A stretch of DNA of 64,000 nucleotides, from the NCBI GenBank assembly GCA_039930045.1, contig JBDSQB010000002.1, positions 574,286-638,285 on the forward strand. The letters are read 5' to 3'. Positions 42,981-51,437 of this stretch are shown here, one piece after another. Within the stretch, counting starts at the first letter, position 1, and every line of letters begins with the position of its first letter. Position numbers and translations under genes: made by a program. Under the pieces are notes generated by a model, which made no database searches, was not told the origin of the DNA, and was given only the letters and a program-made list of their open reading frames with translations. The stretch comes from Chthoniobacterales bacterium. Lineage in GTDB: Bacteria; Verrucomicrobiota; Verrucomicrobiia; Chthoniobacterales; DASVRZ01.

Positions 42981-43289
42981 AAGAAGTGGGGTCTCTCTGT
43001 TTTAGACGAAAATCTCGGATCGTCGAGACGAAGTATCTTGGAATTCCACGGGGAATGATCTGACTTAAACTGTTGATCGGAAAAACTTCGCCACATCGGC
43101 AATTAGTGTTAGGCCAGATCTGAAATAAAAGATAAGAGCTAGCGTGTTCGACGAAGTCTTTATCGGACAAAAGATATCGCAGCCAAATCTTTGGCCATCG
43201 AGTCAGAGGTTGGCGTTGCGGGAAACGCTATTAACCAAATCTTCCGAAGCCATTCGGAGGTCAATGTTAGGGAAACCAAGGGGAAAAAC
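42981..43289. other. Divergent intergenic region, ~310 bp
   Basis: Between the isomerase (minus) and the TonB-dependent receptor (plus). No convincing gene is present. It contains two copies of the TGTTAG hexamer (about 43110 and 43265) and, near the receptor start, two short perfect hairpins described separately. It presumably holds both promoters. I found no clear -35/-10 pair. Confidence 0.6.
43213..43258 (+). promoter_or_regulatory. Two small hairpins in the receptor 5' leader
   Basis: GCGTT/AACGC with a 6-base loop (43213-43228) and TCCGAA/TTCGGA with loop GCCA (43243-43258), 14 bases apart and ending 31 bases before the receptor ATG. They could influence translation or be a binding site; neither is a known riboswitch to me. 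Confidence 0.3.
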
Positions 43290-46200
43290 ATGACAAATAA
43301 GACACGACCATTAGCAGGCCTGGCGCTCGCCGTGGCCATCGGAGCCACCATCGTTCCGGTCCATTCACAGACTCCAGCCGCACCCGACACGGGAAATGAA
43401 ACCACGCTGGACACCATGATTGTGACCGGCTCAAACATCCCGACTGCCGAGGAAGCCGGACCGCGTCCGGTGCAAACCATCACCCGCGCAGAGATCGAGC
43501 GCTCGACCTACCGCACAGCGGCGGAAATCCTGAAAACGCTTCCCGTTGCCAACGCGGGAGGCGTTCCCATTTCCAACAACGCCACCGGTTTCACTCCGGG
43601 CGCGACCTCCGTTTCCCTGCGCGGACTCGGGCCCGATGCGACTTTGGTTCTTATCAACGGACGGCGCGTGGCCAATTATCCCATTGGGCAGAATGGCGAC
43701 ATTGGTTTCGTGGACTTGAATACCATTCCGGCGGCGGCAGTGGATTCGATCGAGATTTTGAAGGATGGCGCTTCTACGATTTACGGAGCCGATGCGGTGG
43801 CCGGCGTAGTGAACATTCACCTGCGCAAGGACTTCGAGGGTGTCGAGATCAACAGCACCTACGGCAATACCACGAACAAGGATTCCAGTGAGTTCACTTC
43901 CAGCATGGCCTTCGGAACGGTCACCGAAAAAACGCGGATCACCGGCGTGGTGAGCTACTACCATCGCAACTCCATCTTTGCCCGCGACCGGGATTACTCC
44001 CGCGTGCCGCCGTTTTTGAGTTCCAATTCATTGCCGGGCAACTTTGAAATCTCCGGTCCTGCCGCCGCCGAGGCCACTGGAGGTGGTGATCCGCTTCTGG
44101 GTGCCTCCAGCGGAATCGCCGCGCCGCCCGATTCCTCCACTGGCAAGACGCCCGCCGGAGCTTATCGCTACGGCGACGGCAACCAGTCGTTCTACAATTT
44201 CAACCAGACCGCCGGTGCTTTTCCGGAGAAGGAGCAATACGGCGGCACGTTTACCTTTGAGCACGATCTGCTGAAGGACACCGCCACGCTCTACGGCTCC
44301 GGCGGCTACAATTATTCCTACAGTCGCAATGAACTCGCCCCTGGTGCCACGGGAAATTTCGCCAATCCGAGTGGCATTAGTATCGTTATCCCAGGGCGCA
44401 CGACGAATCCTATTCTGACGTTGATCGACGGAGACACGGGTGCTGCGTCGCAGGTCGCGCCCGGCACAGTGGCGGGTCCGAATCAATTCGCCGGACCGGG
44501 CACAGTCGTGAACGCCGATGGCACCGTGAGCCGCCTCGCCAAGCCGGGCGCTTACAACCCGAATAATCCTTTTAACCAGGACATCTCGGGTAGCAGCCGG
44601 TTCCGCCTCGCGGAGTTTGGCAATCGCGTTTACGAGGACGAAACCGACGCGGTTATTTTCCAAGGCGGCATCAAGGGCCGCAATCTTCCGGGCAACTGGG
44701 GCTACGACCTGAGCGCGAATTACAGCCGGGTGAAAACCACCTCGACCGCGCGGGTGACTGACGCGACGAAGTTCAATGAAATTCTCGACGCCTCCAGCGG
44801 AGTTGTGGCCGTGCCTTACAATCCGTTTGGCGGTCGCGGCGGAGCTTTGAATGCGTCTTCCACGATTGATTATGCCCGCGCGGTGACGAAGGATACCGGT
44901 TCCTCGGAACTCTGGACGACCGATCTGGCCATCAATAACCCGGAACTCATCAAGCTGCCCGGCGGCGATCTGGGGGTGGCTTTCGGAGCTCAATTTCGCC
45001 GCGAGGACCTCGGCCAGCAGCCCGATGCGTTGAATCTGGCTGGCGGCTCGGTCGGCGGTTCGACGACCATTGCGACCAATGCGGGACGTAAAACGGCGTC
45101 CTATTACGGTGAAATCCGCGTGCCCATCGTCGGCGAGGAAAACAAAATCCCCGGCGTGAAAGCATTGGAAGTCACCGGCTCGTTTCGCTACGAGGAAGTC
45201 CTCAACACGCCGGACAATGTGCTTGTGCCGAGCACTTCCATTCGCTGGCAGACGTTCGACGACCTGACGATTCGCGGAACCTACGGCAAGGGCTACAAAC
45301 AGCCGAGTTTGTATCAACTCTACGGGCCGGGCGTCTTCTCGCTGACACCGGTTAGCGATTCAAATTCCAAGATTCAAGCGTCCGAGGTGAACGTCGCAGT
45401 CTTGGGAAATCCGGATTTGCATCCCGAGGATTCGGAGGCGTTTACGGCTGGTTTCACTTACACGCCGAGGTTTATTCCGGGGCTGACCATCACGGCGGAT
45501 TTCTTCCAGATCGAGCGTTCTGGAGTCGTGGTGGGCGACGCACAGGATGCCTACAACCGGTTCATCAAGGGATCGCCGCTGCCGACCGACAATGTCGCGG
45601 TTTTCCCCGGTTCCAGCTACTCGGACAACAATCCGAATAATAACGACCCGAACGACATCGATACGATCTATGTGCAGTATTCCAACGCCGAGCGCGACAT
45701 CGTGCGCGGTTACGACTTTGGGCTGGAATACGTCATTCCAACGGAGAAATACGGGAAGTTTACCATCGCGATGAATGCGACTTACATCGATTCCTTTAAG
45801 ACGACCTTGTCCGACGGCTCGCTGCCGATGACCGAGGTTTCGGGAACCGACAGCACCGGCACCGGCGACGACGGCTACCTGAAATGGAAAGGCATCGGCT
45901 CGCTGACTTACGATTACAAGAGCTTTTCCGCCGTGGCCACGGTGAACTTCACCGACGGCTTCGAGGACTTGGATCCGAATGGAATTCCGTTCGAGGTGAA
46001 TTCGCTGACCACGCTGGATCTGCTGTTTTCCTACACCTTCGGCAAAGATGCCCAGGAGGAGACTTCGCAGACAGGCGGCGGCTACGACAAAGATGGCAAA
46101 GCCATCGCCAGCGGCTCTTCGGAGCTGAGGGCGAAGCCTTGGTATGCCGACACGACGCTCAGTCTCGGCGTGCGCAATGTGACGGATGAAAAACCGCCAT

Positions 46201-46298
46201 TCGCAAGTGGTTTTGCGGGCAACTCAAATGGCTATCCGGGCTACATCTACTCGTCGGAAGGCCGGTTCGCGTTCGTCTCGGTGACGAAGAAATTCTGA
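43290..46298 (+). CDS. TonB-dependent outer-membrane receptor
   Basis: 1002 aa from ATG 43290, which has AAGGGG about 8 bases upstream; an in-frame TTG at 43191 is rejected because the signal peptide (TRPLAGLALAVAIGATIVPVHSQ) begins after 43290. DTMIVTGSNIPTAEEAG resembles the TonB-box region, and AEILKTLPVAN, VSLRGLGPDATLVLINGRRV and DGASTIYGADAVAGVVNIHL are the plug-domain motifs; the rest alternates beta-strands and ends in SEGRFAFVSVTKKF (terminal Phe). It imports a large substrate. The divergent isomerase/aldolase operon hints at a carbohydrate, but this is inference. Confidence 0.95.
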   Translation: MTNKTRPLAGLALAVAIGATIVPVHSQTPAAPDTGNETTLDTMIVTGSNIPTAEEAGPRPVQTITRAEIERSTYRTAAEILKTLPVANAGGVPISNNATGFTPGATSVSLRGLGPDATLVLINGRRVANYPIGQNGDIGFVDLNTIPAAAVDSIEILKDGASTIYGADAVAGVVNIHLRKDFEGVEINSTYGNTTNKDSSEFTSSMAFGTVTEKTRITGVVSYYHRNSIFARDRDYSRVPPFLSSNSLPGNFEISGPAAAEATGGGDPLLGASSGIAAPPDSSTGKTPAGAYRYGDGNQSFYNFNQTAGAFPEKEQYGGTFTFEHDLLKDTATLYGSGGYNYSYSRNELAPGATGNFANPSGISIVIPGRTTNPILTLIDGDTGAASQVAPGTVAGPNQFAGPGTVVNADGTVSRLAKPGAYNPNNPFNQDISGSSRFRLAEFGNRVYEDETDAVIFQGGIKGRNLPGNWGYDLSANYSRVKTTSTARVTDATKFNEILDASSGVVAVPYNPFGGRGGALNASSTIDYARAVTKDTGSSELWTTDLAINNPELIKLPGGDLGVAFGAQFRREDLGQQPDALNLAGGSVGGSTTIATNAGRKTASYYGEIRVPIVGEENKIPGVKALEVTGSFRYEEVLNTPDNVLVPSTSIRWQTFDDLTIRGTYGKGYKQPSLYQLYGPGVFSLTPVSDSNSKIQASEVNVAVLGNPDLHPEDSEAFTAGFTYTPRFIPGLTITADFFQIERSGVVVGDAQDAYNRFIKGSPLPTDNVAVFPGSSYSDNNPNNNDPNDIDTIYVQYSNAERDIVRGYDFGLEYVIPTEKYGKFTIAMNATYIDSFKTTLSDGSLPMTEVSGTDSTGTGDDGYLKWKGIGSLTYDYKSFSAVATVNFTDGFEDLDPNGIPFEVNSLTTLDLLFSYTFGKDAQEETSQTGGGYDKDGKAIASGSSELRAKPWYADTTLSLGVRNVTDEKPPFASGFAGNSNGYPGYIYSSEGRFAFVSVTKKF

Positions 46299-46346
46299 CG
46301 CGCCAATCGAGTTCGATGGTGATCACGCCATTCGACTCTCACTCGC

Positions 46347-46922
46347 ATGAAAATCTTTGCCATCATTTTGGCTGCTGTGTTGCTGGCTGGAACTGGGCGC
46401 GCCGAGACGGAGGCCCAGCTCCAGCAAAAGCTCCAGGCGGCTCAGGCTGAAATCGAAAGCCTCAAGTCGAAGCTCACCGCGATGCAAGTCCAGCAGGCGC
46501 ATTCTCTGCCTCCGACGCGCCCATTGGAGCAGGCTTTGGGCGTGGCGCATCCGATCGTCACCGCCGACGAGCTGGCTGCCTATGGCGCGCACGATCCAGC
46601 GGCGGTGAGGCAGCAATTGAAAGGAAAAGTCATCTCGGTCACCGGCACCGTAAACCGGTTTTCCGAAGGCTTGGGTCGCGGCTTCAAGGTGTTTCTGAAC
46701 ACCGGTGGGAGTACCATGCAAATCGGTGCGGCGTTCCATCCGCCAAGCTCGGTGAAAAGCACTTTTACGGCGGAAGACGGCAGCGAAATGGTGATCGATG
46801 ACGAGCGTCGCGGCCGTTACACGCTCACAGCTTTGAATGAGAGCGTGATCATTTCCGGATTCTTCGAAAACGTGACCCGGCGGCAGGTTTCGCTCGGGAA
46901 TTGCGTGCTCCAAAAGCCGTAA
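46347..46922 (+). CDS. Small exported protein with coiled coil and OB-like domain
   Basis: 191 aa; not assigned to a named family. A signal peptide (KIFAIILAAVLLAGTGRA) is followed by a coiled coil at ~22-48 (QLQQKLQAAQAEIESLKSKL) and a ~100-residue C-terminal domain (LKGKVISVTGTVNRFSEGLG ... VFLNTGGSTMQIGAAF ... ESVIISGFFENVTRR) that looks like an OB/tRNA_anti-type beta-barrel. Location suggests periplasm. It follows the receptor by 48 bp and might be co-transcribed. Confidence 0.6.
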   Translation: MKIFAIILAAVLLAGTGRAETEAQLQQKLQAAQAEIESLKSKLTAMQVQQAHSLPPTRPLEQALGVAHPIVTADELAAYGAHDPAAVRQQLKGKVISVTGTVNRFSEGLGRGFKVFLNTGGSTMQIGAAFHPPSSVKSTFTAEDGSEMVIDDERRGRYTLTALNESVIISGFFENVTRRQVSLGNCVLQKP

Positions 46923-46973
46923 CGACGGCGGCAAATACGGATGGAGGCCGATTTTTGGCCGTAAAATTTATTC

Positions 46974-47002
46974 TTGACCGTGTTTACTGACGCGGCAAAA
47001 CT
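46974..47002 (+). promoter_or_regulatory. Possible sigma-70 promoter of the porin-like gene
   Basis: TTGACC at 46974-46979 is a good -35 box; the best -10 at 17-bp spacing is the weak AAAACT (46997-47002). The gene starts 76 bp further on with a strong ribosome binding site. Confidence 0.3.
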
Positions 47003-47077
47003 AACCCCACTCTCGTATAGGACCCCCTTTGCGGGAGTAACTTAACCAACTAAACAATAGCTAAACTAGGAGAAACT

Positions 47078-47923
47078 ATGAAATTCAACAATGCATCGAA
47101 AGTGATCGCATTAGCCAGCGTGTTTACCGCACTCGGCTTTACCACGTCGGCCTATGCCGGTGAGGCGCCTGCTTCGAAAGAAGTGGTCAAAGTAGAAGAA
47201 AAAACCTGCGAGCCGTTCGGCCTAAATGTCACCTTGGCTTATGACAGCCAGTACATTTTCCGTGGCGTTAACATCCTTGGCGGCGGACCTGGCTCAGGTG
47301 CCACTGAAGGCGGCAGCCTCGTCAGCGCCGACATCAACTACAACAAATACGGATTCACCATCGGTGGCTGGTACGCCAGTTCCATCAATGAGACTCCGAA
47401 CGGCCGTGGCAGCCACGGTGCGCAAGACGGCACCTACACCGAGCTCGATCTGTATCTGAGCTACGCCCGGACCGTTGGCCCAGTCACCCTCAGCGCTGGT
47501 TACATTTACTACTTGTTCCCAGACGCGAACGGCGTTGACTCCAACAAAGACACTCACGAGTTCAACGTGGGCATCTCCACCAGCGTCATCCCATTCGTCA
47601 CCCCATCTCTCACTTTCTACTACGACGTGGATCTGTTTGACGGTGGCTACCTCGAATTCAAGCTGGCCAGCTCCATTCCAGTCATCGCGGACAAACTCAG
47701 CATCGATCCGTATGCTTTGGTTTCCTATGACTTCGAATACAACAGCACGACCAACGACTGGAACCACTTCCAAGCTGGCGTGAACGTTCCTTACCACCTG
47801 ACCAAAAACGTCACCATCTCCGCTTATGCAGCCGTTTCCGTGGCTCTCGACGCGTTGACTGACGAAGGTCTCGCGAACGACTACGAAGTCTTCGGCGGTG
47901 GTAAGCTTGGTTTCTCGTTCTAA
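47078..47923 (+). CDS. TorF-family-like outer-membrane beta-barrel (putative porin)
   Basis: 281 aa. The start codon follows TAGGAGAAACT, a strong Shine-Dalgarno sequence that is rare in this window and points to high expression. A signal peptide ends AYA-GEAP; LNVTLAYDSQYIFRGVNILG is the N-terminal strand motif (SxYxFRG) of the TorF/Gcw_chp-type barrels, and the protein ends in GGGKLGFSF with the terminal Phe used for outer-membrane insertion. It is followed 18 bp downstream by a strong intrinsic terminator, so it is a single-gene unit. The function is probably diffusion of small solutes. Confidence 0.8.
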   Translation: MKFNNASKVIALASVFTALGFTTSAYAGEAPASKEVVKVEEKTCEPFGLNVTLAYDSQYIFRGVNILGGGPGSGATEGGSLVSADINYNKYGFTIGGWYASSINETPNGRGSHGAQDGTYTELDLYLSYARTVGPVTLSAGYIYYLFPDANGVDSNKDTHEFNVGISTSVIPFVTPSLTFYYDVDLFDGGYLEFKLASSIPVIADKLSIDPYALVSYDFEYNSTTNDWNHFQAGVNVPYHLTKNVTISAYAAVSVALDALTDEGLANDYEVFGGGKLGFSF

Positions 47924-47941
47924 GCTAAACCTCACTTAAAG

Positions 47942-47976
47942 AAAAAGCCCCGCCGGTTCGCTGGCGGGGCTTTTTT
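47942..47976 (+). terminator. Strong intrinsic terminator
   Basis: AAAAAGCCCCGCC pairs with GGCGGGGC followed by TTTTTT, around an 8-base loop (47955-47962). It ends the porin-like transcript and insulates the adk-fmt-pyrH-frr run. Confidence 0.92.
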
Positions 47977-48025
47977 CTTTCTCGGGTGTCCGTGGTGTGA
48001 GAATGTTTCCTATCCCCCTTAAACT

Positions 48026-48628
48026 ATGCGCTATAAAACATTCCTCATCTTCGGTGCTCCCGGCAGCGGCAAAGGTACTCAAGGCAAAACCTTGGGATCC
48101 ATCCCGCGATTTTTTCACTGTGCCTGCGGAGACGTTTTTCGCTCCCTCGACACCCGCACGCCACTTGGCCAGCGATTTCTGGAATACTCCAGCAAAGGCC
48201 AGTTGGTTCCCGCAGAAGTCACCGTCAAACTTTGGGAAGCCCGCATCAAGGACGCCGTCAGCGCGCACGCTTTCAAGCCCGACATCGACTTCCTCGTCCT
48301 CGACGGCATACCGCGCAACGTCGAGCAGGCCGTCATCATGGAGGACATGATCGAAGTCGTCCGCGTCTTTCATTTGTCTATCGGAAACTACGACGAGCTC
48401 TCGAAACGCCTCCGAAAACGCGCCCTCAAAGACAACCGCCTCGACGACGCCAATGAGGACGTGATCCGCAAGCGCTTGGAGACCTATGTCGCGGAAAGCC
48501 GTCCCCTTTTGGAGCATTACGGGCCTGAGCTCGTCCGCAAAATCGACGCCAACCAATCACCCTTCAAAGTGCTCTACGACATCCTGCACATCATCGAATC
48601 GGAAAGCATTTTCATCCCGAAAATCTAA
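48026..48628 (+). CDS. adk: Adenylate kinase-like nucleoside monophosphate kinase
   Basis: 200 aa. IFGAPGSGKGTQGKTLG is the P-loop; HCACGDVFRSL corresponds to the AMP-binding HISTGDMLR; VLDGIPRNVEQA to DGFPRTxxQA; and RKRALKDNRLDDANEDVIRKRL to the LID/Arg region. The LID is short, as in eukaryotic AK1/UMP-CMP kinases. It balances adenine nucleotides with ATP + AMP = 2 ADP, or may prefer other NMPs because the AMP-site residues differ from consensus. Separated by 30 bp from fmt. Confidence 0.82.
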   Translation: MRYKTFLIFGAPGSGKGTQGKTLGSIPRFFHCACGDVFRSLDTRTPLGQRFLEYSSKGQLVPAEVTVKLWEARIKDAVSAHAFKPDIDFLVLDGIPRNVEQAVIMEDMIEVVRVFHLSIGNYDELSKRLRKRALKDNRLDDANEDVIRKRLETYVAESRPLLEHYGPELVRKIDANQSPFKVLYDILHIIESESIFIPKI

Positions 48629-48658
48629 GGTTCGAGTTCCATTCCACTCTGCCATCCC

Positions 48659-49582
48659 ATGCGCGTTCTCTTTATGGGCTCCGGCGAGATCGCACTGCCC
48701 TCGCTGCAATGGCTCATCGCCTCGGAAAATGACGTCGTCGCCGTCGTCACCCAGCCTGATAAACCCGTCGGCCGCCATCAAATTCTGACGGCTTCGGCCA
48801 TCAAACAAACCGCGCTCGACGCGCAGATTCCAGTTTTGCAGCCCGTGAAAATCCGTGAGCTGCAAATTATCGAAACGCTTGCCGCGTTCAACCCCGACTT
48901 TATCATCGTCATGGCTTACGGTCAGATCCTGCCCAAAGTGCTCCTGGATTTGCCGAAAATCGCCTGCCTCAACCTCCACGCCTCGCTCCTTCCCCGACAT
49001 CGCGGCGCGTCGCCCATCCACGCCGCCATTCTCGCAGGGGACGAAAAAACCGGGATCACCCTCATGCACATGGACGTCGGCCTCGACACCGGCGACATGG
49101 TGCTAGCCAAAGAAATCCCCATCGCCAGCACCGACACCGCCGGCCTTTTGCACGACCGGCTCGCCGCTCTCAGCCCGCTCGTTCTGGAGGAAGGCCTCGC
49201 CCAATTTGCCGAAAACCGTGCCACCCGCACGCCGCAAACGCCCGAACTCGTCACCGTCTCTGGCAAACTTGACCGCGACTCCGGCAGAATCGATTGGAAC
49301 TCCGATGCAGTTTCTATTGAGCGCCAGATTCGGGCGATGCATCCCTGGCCCGGCGCGTTCACCTTTTTGCCCAACGGAAAGAAACTAAAAATCCACCAGG
49401 CCGGAGTTGCATTCGACTCTGGGCGGCCGGGAGAAATCCTACAGGCGAGCCATCAACTCATCATCGCCGCCGGCGAAAACGCCATCTGCCTGAACGAAAT
49501 CCAACTCGAAGGCCGCGCCCGCATGAAAGCGGCCGATTTCACCCGTGGCCACCCGCTCCGGCCGCACACCTGCCTTTCCTGA
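48659..49582 (+). CDS. fmt: Methionyl-tRNA formyltransferase
   Basis: 307 aa. FMGSGEIALPSLQWL begins the Rossmann domain, and LNLHASLLPRHRGASPIHAAILAG contains the catalytic Asn-His and SLLPxxRG formyl-tetrahydrofolate-binding block; GITLMHMDVGLDTGDMV supplies the catalytic Asp. The C-terminal ~100 residues (RQIRAMHPWPGAFTFLPNG) are the tRNA-binding OB domain. It formylates initiator Met-tRNA. A translation-linked run follows: pyrH and frr. Confidence 0.96.
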   Translation: MRVLFMGSGEIALPSLQWLIASENDVVAVVTQPDKPVGRHQILTASAIKQTALDAQIPVLQPVKIRELQIIETLAAFNPDFIIVMAYGQILPKVLLDLPKIACLNLHASLLPRHRGASPIHAAILAGDEKTGITLMHMDVGLDTGDMVLAKEIPIASTDTAGLLHDRLAALSPLVLEEGLAQFAENRATRTPQTPELVTVSGKLDRDSGRIDWNSDAVSIERQIRAMHPWPGAFTFLPNGKKLKIHQAGVAFDSGRPGEILQASHQLIIAAGENAICLNEIQLEGRARMKAADFTRGHPLRPHTCLS

Positions 49583-49629
49583 TTTTGTGATTTCCTGATT
49601 CCTTTTTTTCGAGTTCACTCTCCCAACTT

Positions 49630-50364
49630 ATGACGTTACCCGCTTCCTCGATTTACAAACGGATTGTTCTCAAAGTCAGCGGCGAGGCCCTGCGCGAGAC
49701 CGGCAGCGGCGACAATATTTCCCCGCAGATCGTCACCGCCATCGCCACCCAGATTAAGGCCGTGCGCGACCTCGGCGTCGAGATCGCCGTCGTCATCGGC
49801 GGCGGCAACATCTGGCGCGGCCTCAGCGCCAGCCATCGCGGCATGGACCGCACCACCGCCGACTTCATGGGCATGCTCGCGACCGTAATTAACAGCCTCG
49901 CGCTCCAGTCCAGCCTCGAACAACTCGGCGTGCCGACCCGCGTGCACACCGCCATCGAGATGAAAAACGTCGCTGAGCCCTACATCTTGCGCCGCGCCAT
50001 TCGCCAGCTCGAGGACGGTCACATCGTCATCTTCGGAGCCGGCACCGGAAACCCCTTTTTCTCCACCGACACCACCGCCGCCCTGCGCGCCAGCGAGATC
50101 CGCGCCGAGGTCATTCTCAAGGCCACCAAAGTCGATGGCATCTACGACAGCGACCCGAAGAAAAATCCCGACGCCGTCAAATATCAGACCGTCACCTACT
50201 CCGAATGCCTCGCCAAACGGCTGTCCGTGATGGATTCCACCGCGTTCAGCCTCTGCATGGATAACAAGGTGCCCATCATCGTCTTCGACATGACCCAGCC
50301 CGAAAACATCCGTCGCGTCGTTGCCGGGGAAAAAATCGGCACACTCGTCACCGGAGAAGCGTAA
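49630..50364 (+). CDS. pyrH: UMP kinase
   Basis: 244 aa. [11 protein letters not shown] is the Lys-containing phosphate site, [13 protein letters not shown] the glycine-rich loop, [22 protein letters not shown] the UMP-binding block, and [16 protein letters not shown] the conserved ATP/GTP region. Phosphorylates UMP to UDP in the cytoplasm; hexameric in the family and activated by GTP. Directly precedes frr (8 bp), the common bacterial order. Confidence 0.97.
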   Translation: MTLPASSIYKRIVLKVSGEALRETGSGDNISPQIVTAIATQIKAVRDLGVEIAVVIGGGNIWRGLSASHRGMDRTTADFMGMLATVINSLALQSSLEQLGVPTRVHTAIEMKNVAEPYILRRAIRQLEDGHIVIFGAGTGNPFFSTDTTAALRASEIRAEVILKATKVDGIYDSDPKKNPDAVKYQTVTYSECLAKRLSVMDSTAFSLCMDNKVPIIVFDMTQPENIRRVVAGEKIGTLVTGEA

Positions 50365-50372
50365 TCTACTTT

Positions 50373-50933
50373 ATGAATGCCGAAGAAGTCACCTTTGAAA
50401 CCGAGGCCGCCATGGACAAAAGCGTGGACTACATGATCCACGAATTTTCCAGCGTCCGCACTGGAAAAGCCTCGCCCGCCCTCGTGGAAAACGTCGATGT
50501 CGAAGCCTACGGCACCATGATGAAACTCAAGCAACTCGCCCTCATCAGCACCCCCGAGCCGCGCCTGCTCGTAGTCCAGCCCTTCGACGCCTCCACCCTG
50601 AAGGACTGCGAGCGCGGCATCAAGGAATCCAAGCTCGGCATCAACCCCATTTCCGACGGTAAACTCATTCGCCTGCCCATTCCCGAGCTCTCCGAGGAAC
50701 GCCGCCGCGACCTGGTGAAATCCATCAAGCAAATGGCCGAGGAAGCCCGAGTCCGCGTGCGCTCCAATCGCCGCGACGGCATCGCCGAAGTAAAAAAACT
50801 CAAATCCAGCGGCGACATTACCGAGGACCAGCAGCGCGATATGGAGAAGGAAATCCAGGAACTCACCAACAAATACGTCGCCTCCATCGACCAGCACACC
50901 GACTCGAAGGAAGCCGAGATCATGCGGGTCTGA
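50373..50933 (+). CDS. frr: Ribosome recycling factor
   Basis: 186 aa. The helical domain I holds MIHEFSSVRTGKASPALVENV and the conserved QMAEEARVRVRSNRRDG and the C-terminal long helix with VKKLKSSGDITEDQQRDMEKEIQ; LALISTPEPRLLVVQPFDASTLK is domain II. With EF-G it splits post-termination ribosomes. Immediately downstream of pyrH, and 4 bp before the DUF4174 gene, so this gene may be co-transcribed. Confidence 0.97.
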   Translation: MNAEEVTFETEAAMDKSVDYMIHEFSSVRTGKASPALVENVDVEAYGTMMKLKQLALISTPEPRLLVVQPFDASTLKDCERGIKESKLGINPISDGKLIRLPIPELSEERRRDLVKSIKQMAEEARVRVRSNRRDGIAEVKKLKSSGDITEDQQRDMEKEIQELTNKYVASIDQHTDSKEAEIMRV

Positions 50934-50937
50934 TTTT

Positions 50938-51417
50938 ATGAAACTTTTCCTCACTTTCCTGACATTCATTTTTGCGCTTGCCACAGTCCGCGGGGAAGCC
51001 GTTCGCCTCGCTCCAGATTTTTCCTGGGAAAGCTTCAATGGGACTTCCAAAGCTCTCAGCGGCCTAAAAAATCAGCCGGTGATCCTGATCATCGCGCCAT
51101 CGCCGAAGTCCAAAGTTTTCAAAAAGCAGCTCAAGAAAATGGCGCCGCTCTACCGCCAGTATGCCGGACGCGAGGCGCTCTTCGTGGCCGCCTTCACCAG
51201 CGAGCCCGGCGTGGTGGAATCCGACATCCCATTTCTCTACGTGCGCGATCCGCAGGCTGTGGCCGCGAGTTACGGATTGAATGGGGAAAAATTTGAGCTG
51301 ATCGTCATCGGACCCGACCGCAACATGGACCTGATCACGAATCAACTCACCAGCGGCGAGCGCGTCCGCGACGTGATCGATAACAGCTTCCCCCGGCAAG
51401 CCGTCCGCCGAAAATAA
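50938..51417 (+). CDS. Exported DUF4174-like thioredoxin-fold protein
   Basis: 159 aa. Signal peptide MKLFLTFLTFIFALATVRG, then APDFSWESFNGTSKALSGLK, PVILIIAPSPKSKVFKKQLK and LIVIGPDRNMDLITNQLTSG, matching the DUF4174 pattern (thioredoxin-like, no CxxC). No cysteine pair is visible, so a redox role is unlikely. It follows frr by 4 bp, but this location need not indicate function. The function is unknown. Confidence 0.65.
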   Translation: MKLFLTFLTFIFALATVRGEAVRLAPDFSWESFNGTSKALSGLKNQPVILIIAPSPKSKVFKKQLKKMAPLYRQYAGREALFVAAFTSEPGVVESDIPFLYVRDPQAVAASYGLNGEKFELIVIGPDRNMDLITNQLTSGERVRDVIDNSFPRQAVRRK

Positions 51418-51437
51418 GGAAGATTTCTCCCCCGGCG

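Noticed and set aside
44028-45317. 429-codon open frame on the minus strand, opposite the TonB-dependent receptor
   Set aside because: It mirrors the receptor's codons, shows no family motif and has a low-complexity Arg/Ala-rich sequence; it is a shadow of a GC-rich gene.
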